NCBI GenBank assembly: GCA_963662155.1 | Contig: OY759265.1 | Coordinates: 41,548,405-41,612,404, forward strand | DNA from: Lamellibrachia columna | Taxonomy: Eukaryota; Annelida; Polychaeta; Sabellida; Siboglinidae | DNA: 64,000 bases | Direction of reading: 5' to 3' | Shown: positions 53,736-64,000 of the stretch, one piece after another | How positions within the stretch are numbered: the first letter of the stretch is position 1 | How the letters are laid out: each line of letters begins with the position of its first letter | Notes under the pieces: generated by a model | What the model was told of the DNA's origin: nothing | Database searches by the model: none | What the model saw: only the letters and a program-made list of their open reading frames with translations | Position numbers and translations under genes: made by a program

Positions 53736-55205
53736 AATGTGGGTTTGTTTTGAACCTGGGTTGCTGTAGTCATCAATTTGCACTGTTTCTTAGTATTACG
53801 CTAAGATGTATGCCATGACATGAGTCGTGACCGTTCTTAGTATGCCTCAAAAGATGAAACAACTGCACTCATCGGAGAAGTTGGCAGGATCATTTGTTTC
53901 TAAAAATCTGCTTAAAGGAAACATTTATTTCCAACTAAAACATCAGTCAAGCCAATTTAGTGAGAATGATTAATTCTTTCTTATTTAATATTTCGATTTG
54001 CTCAGAACGAGTAACACGAATACACTTTATACATAAATAGCACCTCACTATCGTAATAATTTTATTAAATGAAAAAGAACAATACTGAAGTTTAGATCAT
54101 GGAACTAACGGTAGGAATTTCAACTACCATTCGAGTGCAGATTGGTTGTTTCGTGGACATTCGCCGTGTGGCGCCACCATCACACGATTGAAAAGGGTGT
54201 TGAACCTATCCTCGATTATGTTGAACCTTGGTTCAAAACGATAGAGCCTGTTGTTTCAAAGGTGAAAATGCAAAATTCGGCGAAAAAGGCAATTGCACTT
54301 GTTTTAAATTGTACTATAGCATAAGGATATTTATACATTCACAAGTTACCCGATGTAACGATCGAAGTCAATCCGTTTTATGGTTTTAATAAAAGTACAC
54401 AATCTTTTATTAAACCGTCTTATTGCTATTCACAAACTACACATTCGATTATCACCACAATTCTTCTTCGAAGGACAAAATCAATGGAGGAAGGAGTTTT
54501 AAAGTTTCAATGATTGCGACGACAATACAAAGGGAAACTACTACGACGGTGATAAATCGACGATTTGAAGAGATCGAAAAGCAATGGATATCAAGAGGGC
54601 GGTGACGTCATTAGACAGTATGAACGTAGGTAGGTACCTACATACATACTTACGAACTTATGTATGCACGCACATGGGAACGCGCGCATGCATGAATATT
54701 AAATGTGCGTTATATAAGCACGTTGAATAACCCGAGTATACAATAAAAGTAAGAAATGTAAACCGAAAGATGACGTTGGTGGTTGTTGTATTTGATGACT
54801 TCTTTGCGTGAAAGTTACGTAATGTTACGTACATGTAAGAGCCATGTCGAGGCAAAGCAGAAACAACACGACCGCTATTAGGCGCCGTCCGGTCAAGTTT
54901 ACGAGTCGTGTAAACAAAATAACAAACAGGAAACTAAAACAGCAACACTTGATTCAGACAGAACAAAACTGAAAAATAAAACACTTACACAGTTGGTGGT
55001 GGAGCATTATAAAAAATGCCGGATTAATCAAATAAATGTAAAATAAACGAATTGACATTGTTTTCCTGTACACAGAATTGTTCGGGAAACGAACACAGAA
55101 TCGGGATTTGGCTCTACGAGTTACACGTATAATTTTTCTGAATATGATGATACAAAATGCATGTAATGTAGGTAATATGATTGTTAGCTTATGAACAAAT
55201 GTGAA

Positions 55206-55230
<25 letters not shown>
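53736..55230. other. Intergenic after MAP3K1
   Basis: Short open frames only, none with family features or good splice signals. A short AT run at 55207-55232. Confidence 0.5.
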
Positions 55231-55236
<6 letters not shown>

Positions 55237-55427
55237 TGAAAATCGACATTTTCATGTCATGCCTGATTGGCTTTTTATGACAATTTATATTTTATAAACG
55301 ACGATTATCTATGTGGAAAATCTTACAATATAATCCACCCTGGACATAACACCGATATCGATTCAAATCACATTTATGGCTGCAGTCCACTAAACGTCGA
55401 TGATGCATTGTTGGTGGATATCCAAAG

Positions 55428-55496
<69 letters not shown>

Positions 55497-55701
55497 ATAT
55501 ATAACTTTGGATATCCACCAACAATGCATCATCGACGTTTAGTGGACTGCAGCCATAAATGTGATTTGAATCGATATCGGTGTTATGTCCAGGGTGGATT
55601 ATATTGTAAGATTTTCCACATAGATAATCGTCGTTTATAAAATATAAATTGTCATAAAAAGCCAATCAGGCATGACATGAAAATGTCGATTTTCATTCAT
55701 A
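55231..55701. repeat. 471-bp near-perfect palindrome
   Basis: Arms of about 200 bp (55231-55430 and 55502-55701) are reverse complements with no mismatch noticed, joined by a (TA)n core that is itself palindromic; symmetry centre near 55466. The same 74 codons read on both strands (MAFYDNLYFINDDYLCGKSY start), a consequence of the symmetry. Confidence 0.93.
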
Positions 55702-55748
55702 AATGTGATACAAGTTGACGGGCACGCATGAACATATCATGCGAAACA

Positions 55749-55880
55749 CGCACACGCGCACGCGCACGCGCACGCGCACGCACACGCACACGCACACGCA
55801 CACGCACACGCACACGCACACGCACACGCACACGCACACGCACACGCACACGCACACGCACACGCACACGCACACACACA
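55749..55880. repeat. (CACACG)n / (CGCA)n microsatellite
   Basis: About 130 bp of alternating CACACG and CGCACG; strictly alternating, a Z-DNA candidate, 50 bp from the palindrome. Confidence 0.95.
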
Positions 55881-57195
55881 AACGTACATACACTAAGTGT
55901 GCATGCAAATACATACACATGTACTGAAGGGTCAATGGTTCACCCGGTTGTGGAACAAACACACGTGTAGAATCAACACGCCCATGCACATTAGTTAACG
56001 CAGCAATCACAGAATGTTCAATGCTACTGGGCGCGCTTCTTTGAAGAATAACCTGGACAGGAATCAGGAACTGACTATTCCACAAAACATGTAACATAAA
56101 TTAAGAAATACAAAAGCATACTACGAATTTCTGCAAAATGCATAAATTCATAAATACTAATGTTAATTGTCGGTCTGGGAGATACTAAGACCATCATTTG
56201 GTCGCTAACATGACAACGTGACGTATAAAATTATAAATTAAACAATAGACTTGAGTGAGGGATTAAAGACAAATAACTTGAACGTATTGCATGAGTATTT
56301 GCTTAAATAAAGTGTAAGAATAAGACAATCAATATGTAACATACATTATTATAATATGTGAGATGGTATAGAAAGGAAATCAGTAAGCATTTAACATTTA
56401 GCAGGAATTAGTTATCGTATAAGTGGCAAATATAACAATTCCGGATATTACAATTTGAGCTATATTGTGACAGAAAGAAATTCTTCGCATAGGAGCTGAC
56501 ACCTTGCAATGAGTGAGACTGAACTGTATCAATGATAAAGGTGAGAGTGTTATTAATTACATGGACAGTAATAAACCTGAGTGATTTCCTGGCAAGTTCA
56601 GTATTTTCTCTTTCAACATGTAGGTCATGTCGATTTCTTGTATAATGTATATGAACATCCTCTTTTTCTCTTACGCCTAACCTTGAAAAATATTCAGTAA
56701 ATTTACTATTTACGTATCTATGATAAACTTTCAGTTGTTGTAACCTAATAATGTTTGTGACCATTAAAATGTTAAGATGTTTGAATAATGGCTCTGTGTG
56801 TGCATTATATCGGCTATAGATGATTGCTTAGAGTAACACAGGTGAGGACGCGTACAATGAAAGTGGTTGATAGTTTAAGTAGTGTTTCATTCGACGCACT
56901 TTCACAAGGCCTCGTTTCTCAAACGAACAGCGAATACCGATACACAATCGTTGGTAGTTACGTTCTATGTTACCTGATCATGTATAGTTTAACAGTGGTT
57001 TATTGGTTTGGTGCTGTTTGATGATCGGTTGTAGGAATGCGTTTTGCTTCGCCCTAGAATACCTCGATACGTAAGAACATGTAGAACCATGTATATTGAC
57101 AACTAATTGGGTCTGGTCTTCAAAGTGAATTACATTAATAGATAGAAGCTATTAGTTCACACGACTTCAAACGACGCTGACATTGATTGAGTCAC
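55881..57195. other. Intergenic
   Basis: No gene supported. Short frames on the - strand (56097-55693, 56764-56408) show no recognisable domain. Confidence 0.45.
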
Positions 57196-58935
57196 GAGTA
57201 ATCCCTGTGGGTGTACTCGGCTACAATGTTAAGTAATCCCTGTGGGTTTGCTCAGCTACAGTGTTAAGTAATCCCTGTGGTTGCGCTCGGCTACAATGTT
57301 AAGTAATCCTTGTGGGTGTACTCGGCTACAATGTTAAGTAATCCCTGTGGTTGCGCTCGGCTACAATGTTAAGTAATCCCTGTGGGTGTGCTCGGCTACA
57401 ATGTTAAGTAATCCCTGTGGTTGCGCTCGGCTACAATGTTAAGTAATCCCTGTGGGTGTGCTCGGCTACAATGTTAAGTAATCCCTGTGGGTGTACTCGG
57501 CTACAATGTTAAGTAATCCCTGTGGGTGTGCTCGGCTACAATGTTAAGTAATCCCTGTGGTTGCGCTCGGCTACAATGTTAAGTAATCCCTGTGGGTGTA
57601 CTCGGCTACAATGTTAAGTAATCCCTGTGGTTGTGCTCGGCTACAATGTTAAGTAATCCCTGTGGGTGTAATCGGCTATAATGGTAAGTAATCCCTGTGG
57701 GTGTATTCGGCTACAATGTTAAGTAATTCCTGTGGGTGTACTCGGCTACAGTGTTAAGTAATCCCAGTGAGTGTGCTCGGTTACAGTGTTAAGTAACCCT
57801 GTGGGTTTGCTCGGCTACAGTGTTAAGTATCCCTGTGTGTGTGCTCGGTTACCATGTTAAGTAATCCTTGTGAGTGTGATCGGCTACAGTGCTAAGTAAT
57901 CCCTGTGGATGTGCTCGGCTACAATGTTAAGTAATCCCTGTGAGTGTGCTCGGCTATAGTGTTAAGTAATTCCTGTGGGTGTGCTCGGCTATAGTGTTAA
58001 GTAATCCCCGTGGTTGTGCTCGGCTACAATGTTAAGTAATCCATGTGAGTGTGCTCGGCTACAATGTTAAGTAATCCCTGTGGGTGTAATCGGCTATAAT
58101 GTTAAGTAATTCCTGTGGGTGTACTCGGCTACAGTGTTAAGTAATCCCAGTGAGTGTGCTCGGTTACAGTGTTAAGTAACCCTGTGGGTGTGCTCGGCTA
58201 CAGTGTTAAGTATCCCTGTGTGTGTGCTCGGTTACAATGTTAAGTAATTCTTGTGAGTGTGATCGGCTACAGTGCTAAGTAATCCCTGTGGATGTGCTCG
58301 GCTACAATGTTAAGTAATCCCTGTGAGTGTGCTCGGCTATAGTGTTAAGTAATTCCTGTGGGTGTGCTCGGCTATAGTGTTAAGTAATCCCCGTGGTTGT
58401 GCTCGGCTACAATGTTAAGTAATCCCGGTGGGTGTAATCGGCTATAATGTTAAGTAATCCCTGTGGGTGTATTCGGCTACAATGTTAAGTAATCCCAGTG
58501 AGTGTGCTCGGTTACAGTGTTAAGTAACCCTGTGGGTGTGCTCGGCTACAGTGTTAAGTATCCCTGTATTGTGTGCTCGGTTACAATGTTAAGTAATCCT
58601 TGTGAGTGTGATCGGCTACAGTGTTAAGTAATCCCTGTGGATGTGCTCGGCTACAATGTTAAGTAATCCCTGTGAGTGTGCTCGGCTATAGTGTTAAGTA
58701 ATTCCTGTGGGTGTGCTCGGCTATAGTGTTAAGTAATCCCCGTGGTTGTGCTCGGCTACAATGTTAAGTAATCCATGTGAGTGTGCTCGGCTACAGTGTT
58801 AAGTAACCCTGTGGGTGTGCTCGGCTACAGTGTTAAGTAACCATGTAGGTGTGCTCGGCTACAGTGTTAAGTAACCCTGTGGGTGTGCTCGGCTACAGTG
58901 TTAAGCAACCATGTGGGTGTGCTCGGCTACAAAGT
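57196..58935. repeat. 35-bp minisatellite with higher-order structure, about 50 copies
   Basis: Unit GTAATCCCTGTGGGTGTGCT then CGGCTACAATGTTAA. The first 500 bp alternate two unit types; from about 57750 blocks of 10-11 diverged units repeat, starting at about 57755, 58141 and 58493. Confidence 0.93.
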
Positions 58936-59214
58936 TATTCTTGTAACGATCAATGGGGAATAGACGAACGTCGCGACATGAATATGAAGTTTGTCTACAC
59001 TCGTGTTTGACTGTATGATAGTCCGTCTAGACTCTAGTGCTTGAGTCCATGTGTCCATATCAATCCCGCATTAGCAGAATGACGAAGACATTTAGGCGAC
59101 CGAACGTGATACGATGGTCGCTACCCGCAGTATAGTTGTCACACTAGACACGCTTTAACGTCATACTGTTACACCAATAAACAATTCCCCCATTATGCAC
59201 GCTAAGACTGTACG

Positions 59215-59545
59215 TTCAGATTGTACTTTCATTATGTACGTTCATGATGTACGTTTATGTACTTTCAGGACATGCGTTCATGACGTTCATGTTGCACTTT
59301 CATGTTGAACGTTCGTGTTGTACGTCCTTGTTGCACTTTCATGTCGTACTTTCGTGATATACATTCATGACGTACGTTCATGACGTACGTTCATGACGTA
59401 CGTTCATGTTGCACCTTTGTGTTGTAATTTCATGCTCTACTTTCGTGTTGTATTTTCGTGTTGTACTTTCGTGACGTACGTTCGTTATGTACGTTCGTGA
59501 TGCATGTTCGTGACGTACGTTCATGATGTACTTTCACGATACATC
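59215..59545. repeat. Degenerate 12-13-bp repeat (TGACGTACGTTCA)
   Basis: Many words of the form TGTACGTTCATGA and TTCATGACGTACG, with exact 13-bp periodicity around 59365-59410 and degenerate elsewhere. Confidence 0.85.
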
Positions 59546-59689
59546 TTGACAATACATTATATTTTATTTTATGTAAATTTATTCTATGTTACCCGAGAAG
59601 CAGATCTGTCAGAACGTTCAGCAATAACAGCATAGTTGCTGCTTTAATATTTTTTTACCTGTTACACTCTCACTCAGACCAACCCTGCG

Positions 59690-59839
59690 CAGTGACGTAT
59701 TTACGTGGAAGGCTAGTGGGCCATAGCCCCCTTTGGCTTAATTTGTTCCTGTACGTTTTTGTTGCGCCCGTACATGGTAGCATAGCTGACTAGGCTTGCT
59801 ACAGGCCTCTCCTTTTGTGTAATCCTAGATACGCCACTG
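59690..59839. mobile_element. hAT-like MITE, 150 bp
   Basis: Inverted ends CAGTGACGTATTTACG and (reverse complement of right end) CAGTGGCGTATCTAGG. Flanked by 8-bp sequences ACCCTGCG and ACCCTGGC, 6 of 8 matching, the target-site length of hAT transposons. Confidence 0.65.
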
Positions 59840-59959
59840 ACCCTGGCTATGTCGTATCGCCGGCGAACTCGGTAGGCGGCGCTAGTAATATAACTAGTTA
59901 CCCTCATACCGACATCACCAAGACCCCTGAGAATAAACCGAGGATCTGTAAATATGTTC

Positions 59960-60808
59960 TCATCGGACATGTAATGTTCTCATTGTAGGCATAGCCGGAC
60001 ATGTGATGTTCTCATTGTAGGCATAGCCGGACATGTAATGTTCTCATTGTAGGCATAGCCGGACATGTAATGTTCTCATTGTAGGCATAGCCGGACATGT
60101 GATGTTCTCATTGTAGGCATAGCCGGACATGTAATGTTCTCATTGTAGGCATAGCCGGCATGTAATGTTCTCATTGTAGGCATAGCCGGACATGTAATGT
60201 TCTCATTGTAGGCATAGCCGGACATGTAATGTTCTCATTGTAGGCATAGCCGGACATGTAATGTTCTCATTGCAGGCATAGCCGGACATGTAATGTTCTC
60301 ATTGTAGGCATAGCCGGACATGTAATGTTCTCATTGTACGCATAGCCGGACATGTAATGTTCTCATTGTAGGCATAGCCGGACATGTAATGTTCTCATTG
60401 TACGCATAGCCGGACATGTAATGTTCTCATTGTAGGCATAGCCGGACATGTAATGTTCTCATTGTAGGCATAGCCGGACATGTAATGTTCTCATTGTAGG
60501 CATAGCCGGACATGTAATGTTCTCATTGTAGGCATAGCCGGACATGTAATGTTCTCATTGTAGGCATAGCCGGACATGTAATGTTCTCATTGTACGCATA
60601 GCCGGACATGTAATGTTCTCATTGTAGGTATAGCCGGACATGTAATGTTCTCATTGTATGCATAGCCGGACATGTAATGTTCTCATTGTAGGCACAGCCG
60701 GACATGTAATGTTCTCATTGTAGGCACAGCCGGACATGTAATGTTCTCATTGTAGGCATAGCCGGACATGTAATGTTCTCATTGTAGGCATAGCCGGACA
60801 TGTAATGC
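59960..60808. repeat. 32-bp minisatellite, about 26 copies
   Basis: Unit CTCATTGTAGGCATAGCCGG then ACATGTAATGTT. Very uniform; point variants at GTAGGC/GTACGC and GTAATG/GTGATG. Confidence 0.95.
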
Positions 60809-61582
60809 ATTCGCATGGCTTGGTTATTAGCATTGATATATTATCCAAACTGTCAACGAAGAGAAAGCAGAGAACGTGCCCGTTTCAGAAAACGTACTAT
60901 TAATTATTATAATTATTGTAATTCAACAAACCCCATGCACTTGGAATATTAATCAAGTAGAGTCGCGTCAGCTAACAAAGAGATTAAAGGTGTGACATTT
61001 ATAGGAGACACCCACTCGAGTGTATTTGAACAAAACGTCCCGATTCCTTGTCAAGGACAACACGTTTGGCATAGACGGTAGTCGGCAGATGAAAGCTGTC
61101 TACTCGTTGAAGAGGTCCTGAAATAGCATTTTGATTATTCCACATGACACAATCGTGTACATTTTTCATTACTTATATGACTGCTATGCACTCGCGAAGG
61201 CTTCATTCGTGAATCATTGCCATTGGTCTGTCATAAAAATAGAAACGATGAAATTTGCAAACGGGAAATTATGTTAGATTTGTATATTAAGAAAAAATAT
61301 CACTTCCTGTTCGATAATACTAGTGCTAATTACTACTATTACTATTACTATTACTACTGCTCCTACTACTACTAATATTAATATAATAATAATGTCATGG
61401 AGACAAGAGACCGGTTACATGTCTTAATGTCGTGTTATCGAATTTTAGCCTCAATGACACGTGTTATTTTAACCTCAATGACACGTGTTATTTTAACCTC
61501 AATGACACGTGTTATTCGTGCCACGGACATTGTCAATGCATCTTTGCAAATAACGACTGTTGCTTCTGCTTCTGCTGCTGCT
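60809..61582. other. Spacer between two arrays
   Basis: No gene. Contains a short ACT/ATT triplet run (61322-61375) and three copies of a 27-bp repeat around CAATGACACGTGTTATT at 61441-61520. Confidence 0.6.
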
Positions 61583-63176
61583 GCCGTCGACCTGGCGCTA
61601 CAACCATTATACTGCTGCCGTCGACCTGGCGCTACAACCATTATACTGCTGCCGTCGACCTGGCGCTACAACCATTATACTGCCGCCGTCGACCTGGCGC
61701 TACAACCATTATACTGCCGCCGTCGACTTGGCGCTACAACCATTATACTGCCGCCGTCGACCTGGCGCTACAACCATTATACTGCCGCCGTCGACCTGAC
61801 GCTACAACCAGTATACTGCCGCCGTCGACCTGGCGCTACAACCATTATACTGCCGCCGTCGACCTGGCGCTACAACCAGTATACTGCCGCCGTCGACCTG
61901 GCGCTACAACCATTATACTGCCGCCGTCGACCTGGCGCTACAACCATTATACTGCCGCCGTCGACCTGGCGCTACAACCATTATACTGCCGCCGTCGACC
62001 TGGCGCTACAACCAGTATACTGCCGCCGTCGACCTGGCGCTACAACCATTATACTGCCGCCGTCGACCTGGCGCTACAACCAGTATACTGCCGCCGTCGA
62101 CCTGGCGCTACAACCAGTATACTGCCGCCGTCGACCTGGCGCTACAACCAGTATACTGCCGCCGTCGACCTGACGCTACAACCATTATACAGCCACCGTC
62201 GACCTGGCGCTACAACCATTATACTGCCGCCGTCGACCTGGCGCTACAACCATTATACTGCCGCCGTCGACCTGGCGCTACAACCAGTATACTGCCGCCG
62301 TCGACCTGGCGCTACAACCAGTATACTGCCGCCGTCGACCTGACGCTACAACCATTATACTGCCGCCGTCGACCTGGCGCTACAACCATTATACTGCTGC
62401 CGTCGACCTGGCGCTACAACCAGTATACTGCCGCCGTCGACCTGGCGCTACAACCATTATACTGCCGCCGTCGACCTGGCGCTACAACCATTATACTGCC
62501 GCCGTCGACCTGGCGCTACAACCATTATACTGCCGCCGTCGACCTGGCGCTACAACCATTATACTGCCGGCGTCGACCTGGCGCTACAACCATTATACTG
62601 CCGCCGTCGACCTGGCGCTACAACCATTATACTGCCGCCGTCGACCTGGCGCTACAACCATTATACTGCCGCCGTCGACCTGGCGCTACAACCATTATAC
62701 TGCCTCCGTCGACCTGGCGCTACAACCAGTATACTGCCGCCGTCGACCTGGCGCTACAACCAGTATACTGCCGCCGTCGACCTGGCGCTACAACCATTAT
62801 ACTGCCGCCGTCGACCTGACGCTACAACCATTATACAGCCGCCGTCGACCTGGCGCTACAACCATTATACTGCCGCCGTCGACCTGGCGCTACAACCATT
62901 ATACTGCCGCCGTCGACCTGGCGCTACAACCATTATACTGCCGCCGTCGACCTGGCGCTACAACCAGTATACTGCCGCCGTCGACCTGGCGCTACAACGA
63001 TTATACTGCCGCCGTCGACCTGGCGCTACAACCATTATACTGCCGCCGTCGACCTGACGCTACAACCATTATACAGCCGCCGTCGACCTGGCGCTACAAC
63101 CATTATACTGCCGCCGTCGACCTGGCGCTACAACCATTATACTGCCGCCGTCGACCTGACGCTACAACCATTATAC
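61583..63176. repeat. GC-rich 34-bp minisatellite, about 47 copies
   Basis: Unit GTCGACCTGGCGCTACAACC then ATTATACTGCCGCC. Main variants: CATTATAC or CAGTATAC, and CTGGCGC or CTGACGC. Much richer in GC than the rest of the window. Three units (102 bp) keep frame, which yields ORFs of up to 303 codons with no gene support. Confidence 0.95.
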
Positions 63177-64000
63177 TACTATGCGCTGAATAAACGGAAA
63201 CGGAAACTATGACTATTTAAGCTCTTTAGTTATACATTCGTGGTGGTGATGCGTAGAAGGAAAGCAAGTTTAGGTCTTTTGACTTCCTTTATTGATACCG
63301 GCCAAGTCTGTCTCGAAATTGCGCAAATTATAATCGAGCGGGCGGCGCATTCAGGGCTATAGGACTGCTTCGTGGAATCTTCAAATACTTCAGAACATTA
63401 AGATTAGTTGTCGAATTTCGTTCGCCTGTGGTTCTGGCATATTGAGCAATGTCACAAGCAATAATAAATAATAACATGAAGAATAACTCGAATAAACATA
63501 TTCTTCAGAATAGGACAGGAAATAAACCCGCGTGCTCTCATCGCAACAGTAGTTGTCTGTGGCAGACTTCGTTTAACTAGGCAGGTACATCGAACCAGTT
63601 TCGTGGTTAAATTAAAATTTAATATATAATTACTCAGCACTGATAAACTTTTATCACTTCAAACTGGAATGGATTTGAAGCGTGTAAACAGTGCTAGACA
63701 ACATATAAAACATGTAGCGTTCTCACCACCGTCTAACTAAGCAGGTACAGCGAACGGCGTGTAGACACCATATACGACCTTTAGCGTTCTCAACACCGTT
63801 TATATTTTGATTTTAGCAAATTTCCAAGTACATCTGGTAGCTTAGTAAAACTAGTTATGTCGTGTCCTATAGACTGATCATCTCTACATGTGTTCTCGAA
63901 GATTCATCCTCCGCCCTATTCCTTCTTCTATTCCTTCTTCTAGTTTACGTAAACAACCTACATACCACACGCGATAAAATATTTAATTGTTTTAGCACAA
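63177..64000. other. Intergenic right edge
   Basis: No gene recognised. Related short words (CTAACTAAGCAGGTACAGCG, TAGCGTTCTCA) occur twice at 63570-63800. Confidence 0.45.

Noticed and set aside
55267..55690. Same ORF on both strands
   Set aside because: Result of the palindrome; no gene evidence.
59713..59970. 85-codon ORF on the - strand
   Set aside because: Overlaps a hAT-like MITE and the edge of a minisatellite.
61397..62343. 258- and 303-codon ORFs
   Set aside because: 34-bp array; three repeats make 34 codons. No splice or start support.
57196..63176. CRISPR-like array appearance
   Set aside because: Units are contiguous with no unique spacers, no cas genes, and the DNA is animal.

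Overview
This is eukaryotic DNA from an invertebrate animal. It is AT-rich, has long non-coding stretches and GT-AG introns, and carries tRNA-derived SINEs, decayed LINEs, MITEs and many minisatellites. I cannot name the phylum from the sequence alone.

The main gene, on the + strand, is a complete orthologue of the MAP kinase kinase kinase MAP3K1 (MEKK1). I can assemble 22 coding exons from 23245 to 51556. All splice phases agree and they give 1423 codons plus a stop. The product has the full MEKK1 layout: basic N-terminus, SWIM zinc finger (274-284), RING-type zinc finger (376-424), helical-repeat (ARM/TOG-like) region (about 485-780), Ser/Pro-rich linker, UIM-like helix (about 1100-1116) and C-terminal Ser/Thr kinase (about 1155-1420) with all catalytic motifs intact. 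It can therefore act both as a ubiquitin ligase and as a kinase at the top of a JNK/ERK/p38 cascade.

A second gene lies on the - strand at the left edge, head-to-head with MAP3K1. Six short exons (10850 down to 537) join in consistent phase and encode at least 277 residues of a basic, soluble protein that I do not recognise. It runs off the left end of the window.

Layout: 1-10850 unknown - strand gene, with a degraded LINE, SINE and MITE copies in its introns; 10851-22500 intergenic with a 33-bp minisatellite, a long pyrimidine tract and fold-back repeats; 22500-53720 MAP3K1 and its 3' UTR; 53721-64000 gene-free, with a 471-bp palindrome and four large tandem arrays (35, 13, 32 and 34 bp units).

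The most unusual feature is in MAP3K1. The intron before the SWIM exon is largely a 22-copy, 87-bp minisatellite. Every unit repeats the 3' splice site and the first 29 bases of the SWIM exon, and 21 units stay open in the exon's own frame. The next intron is filled with about 36 hairpin-forming units. These introns therefore offer a ladder of competing, frame-preserving splice acceptors inside a zinc-finger coding sequence.
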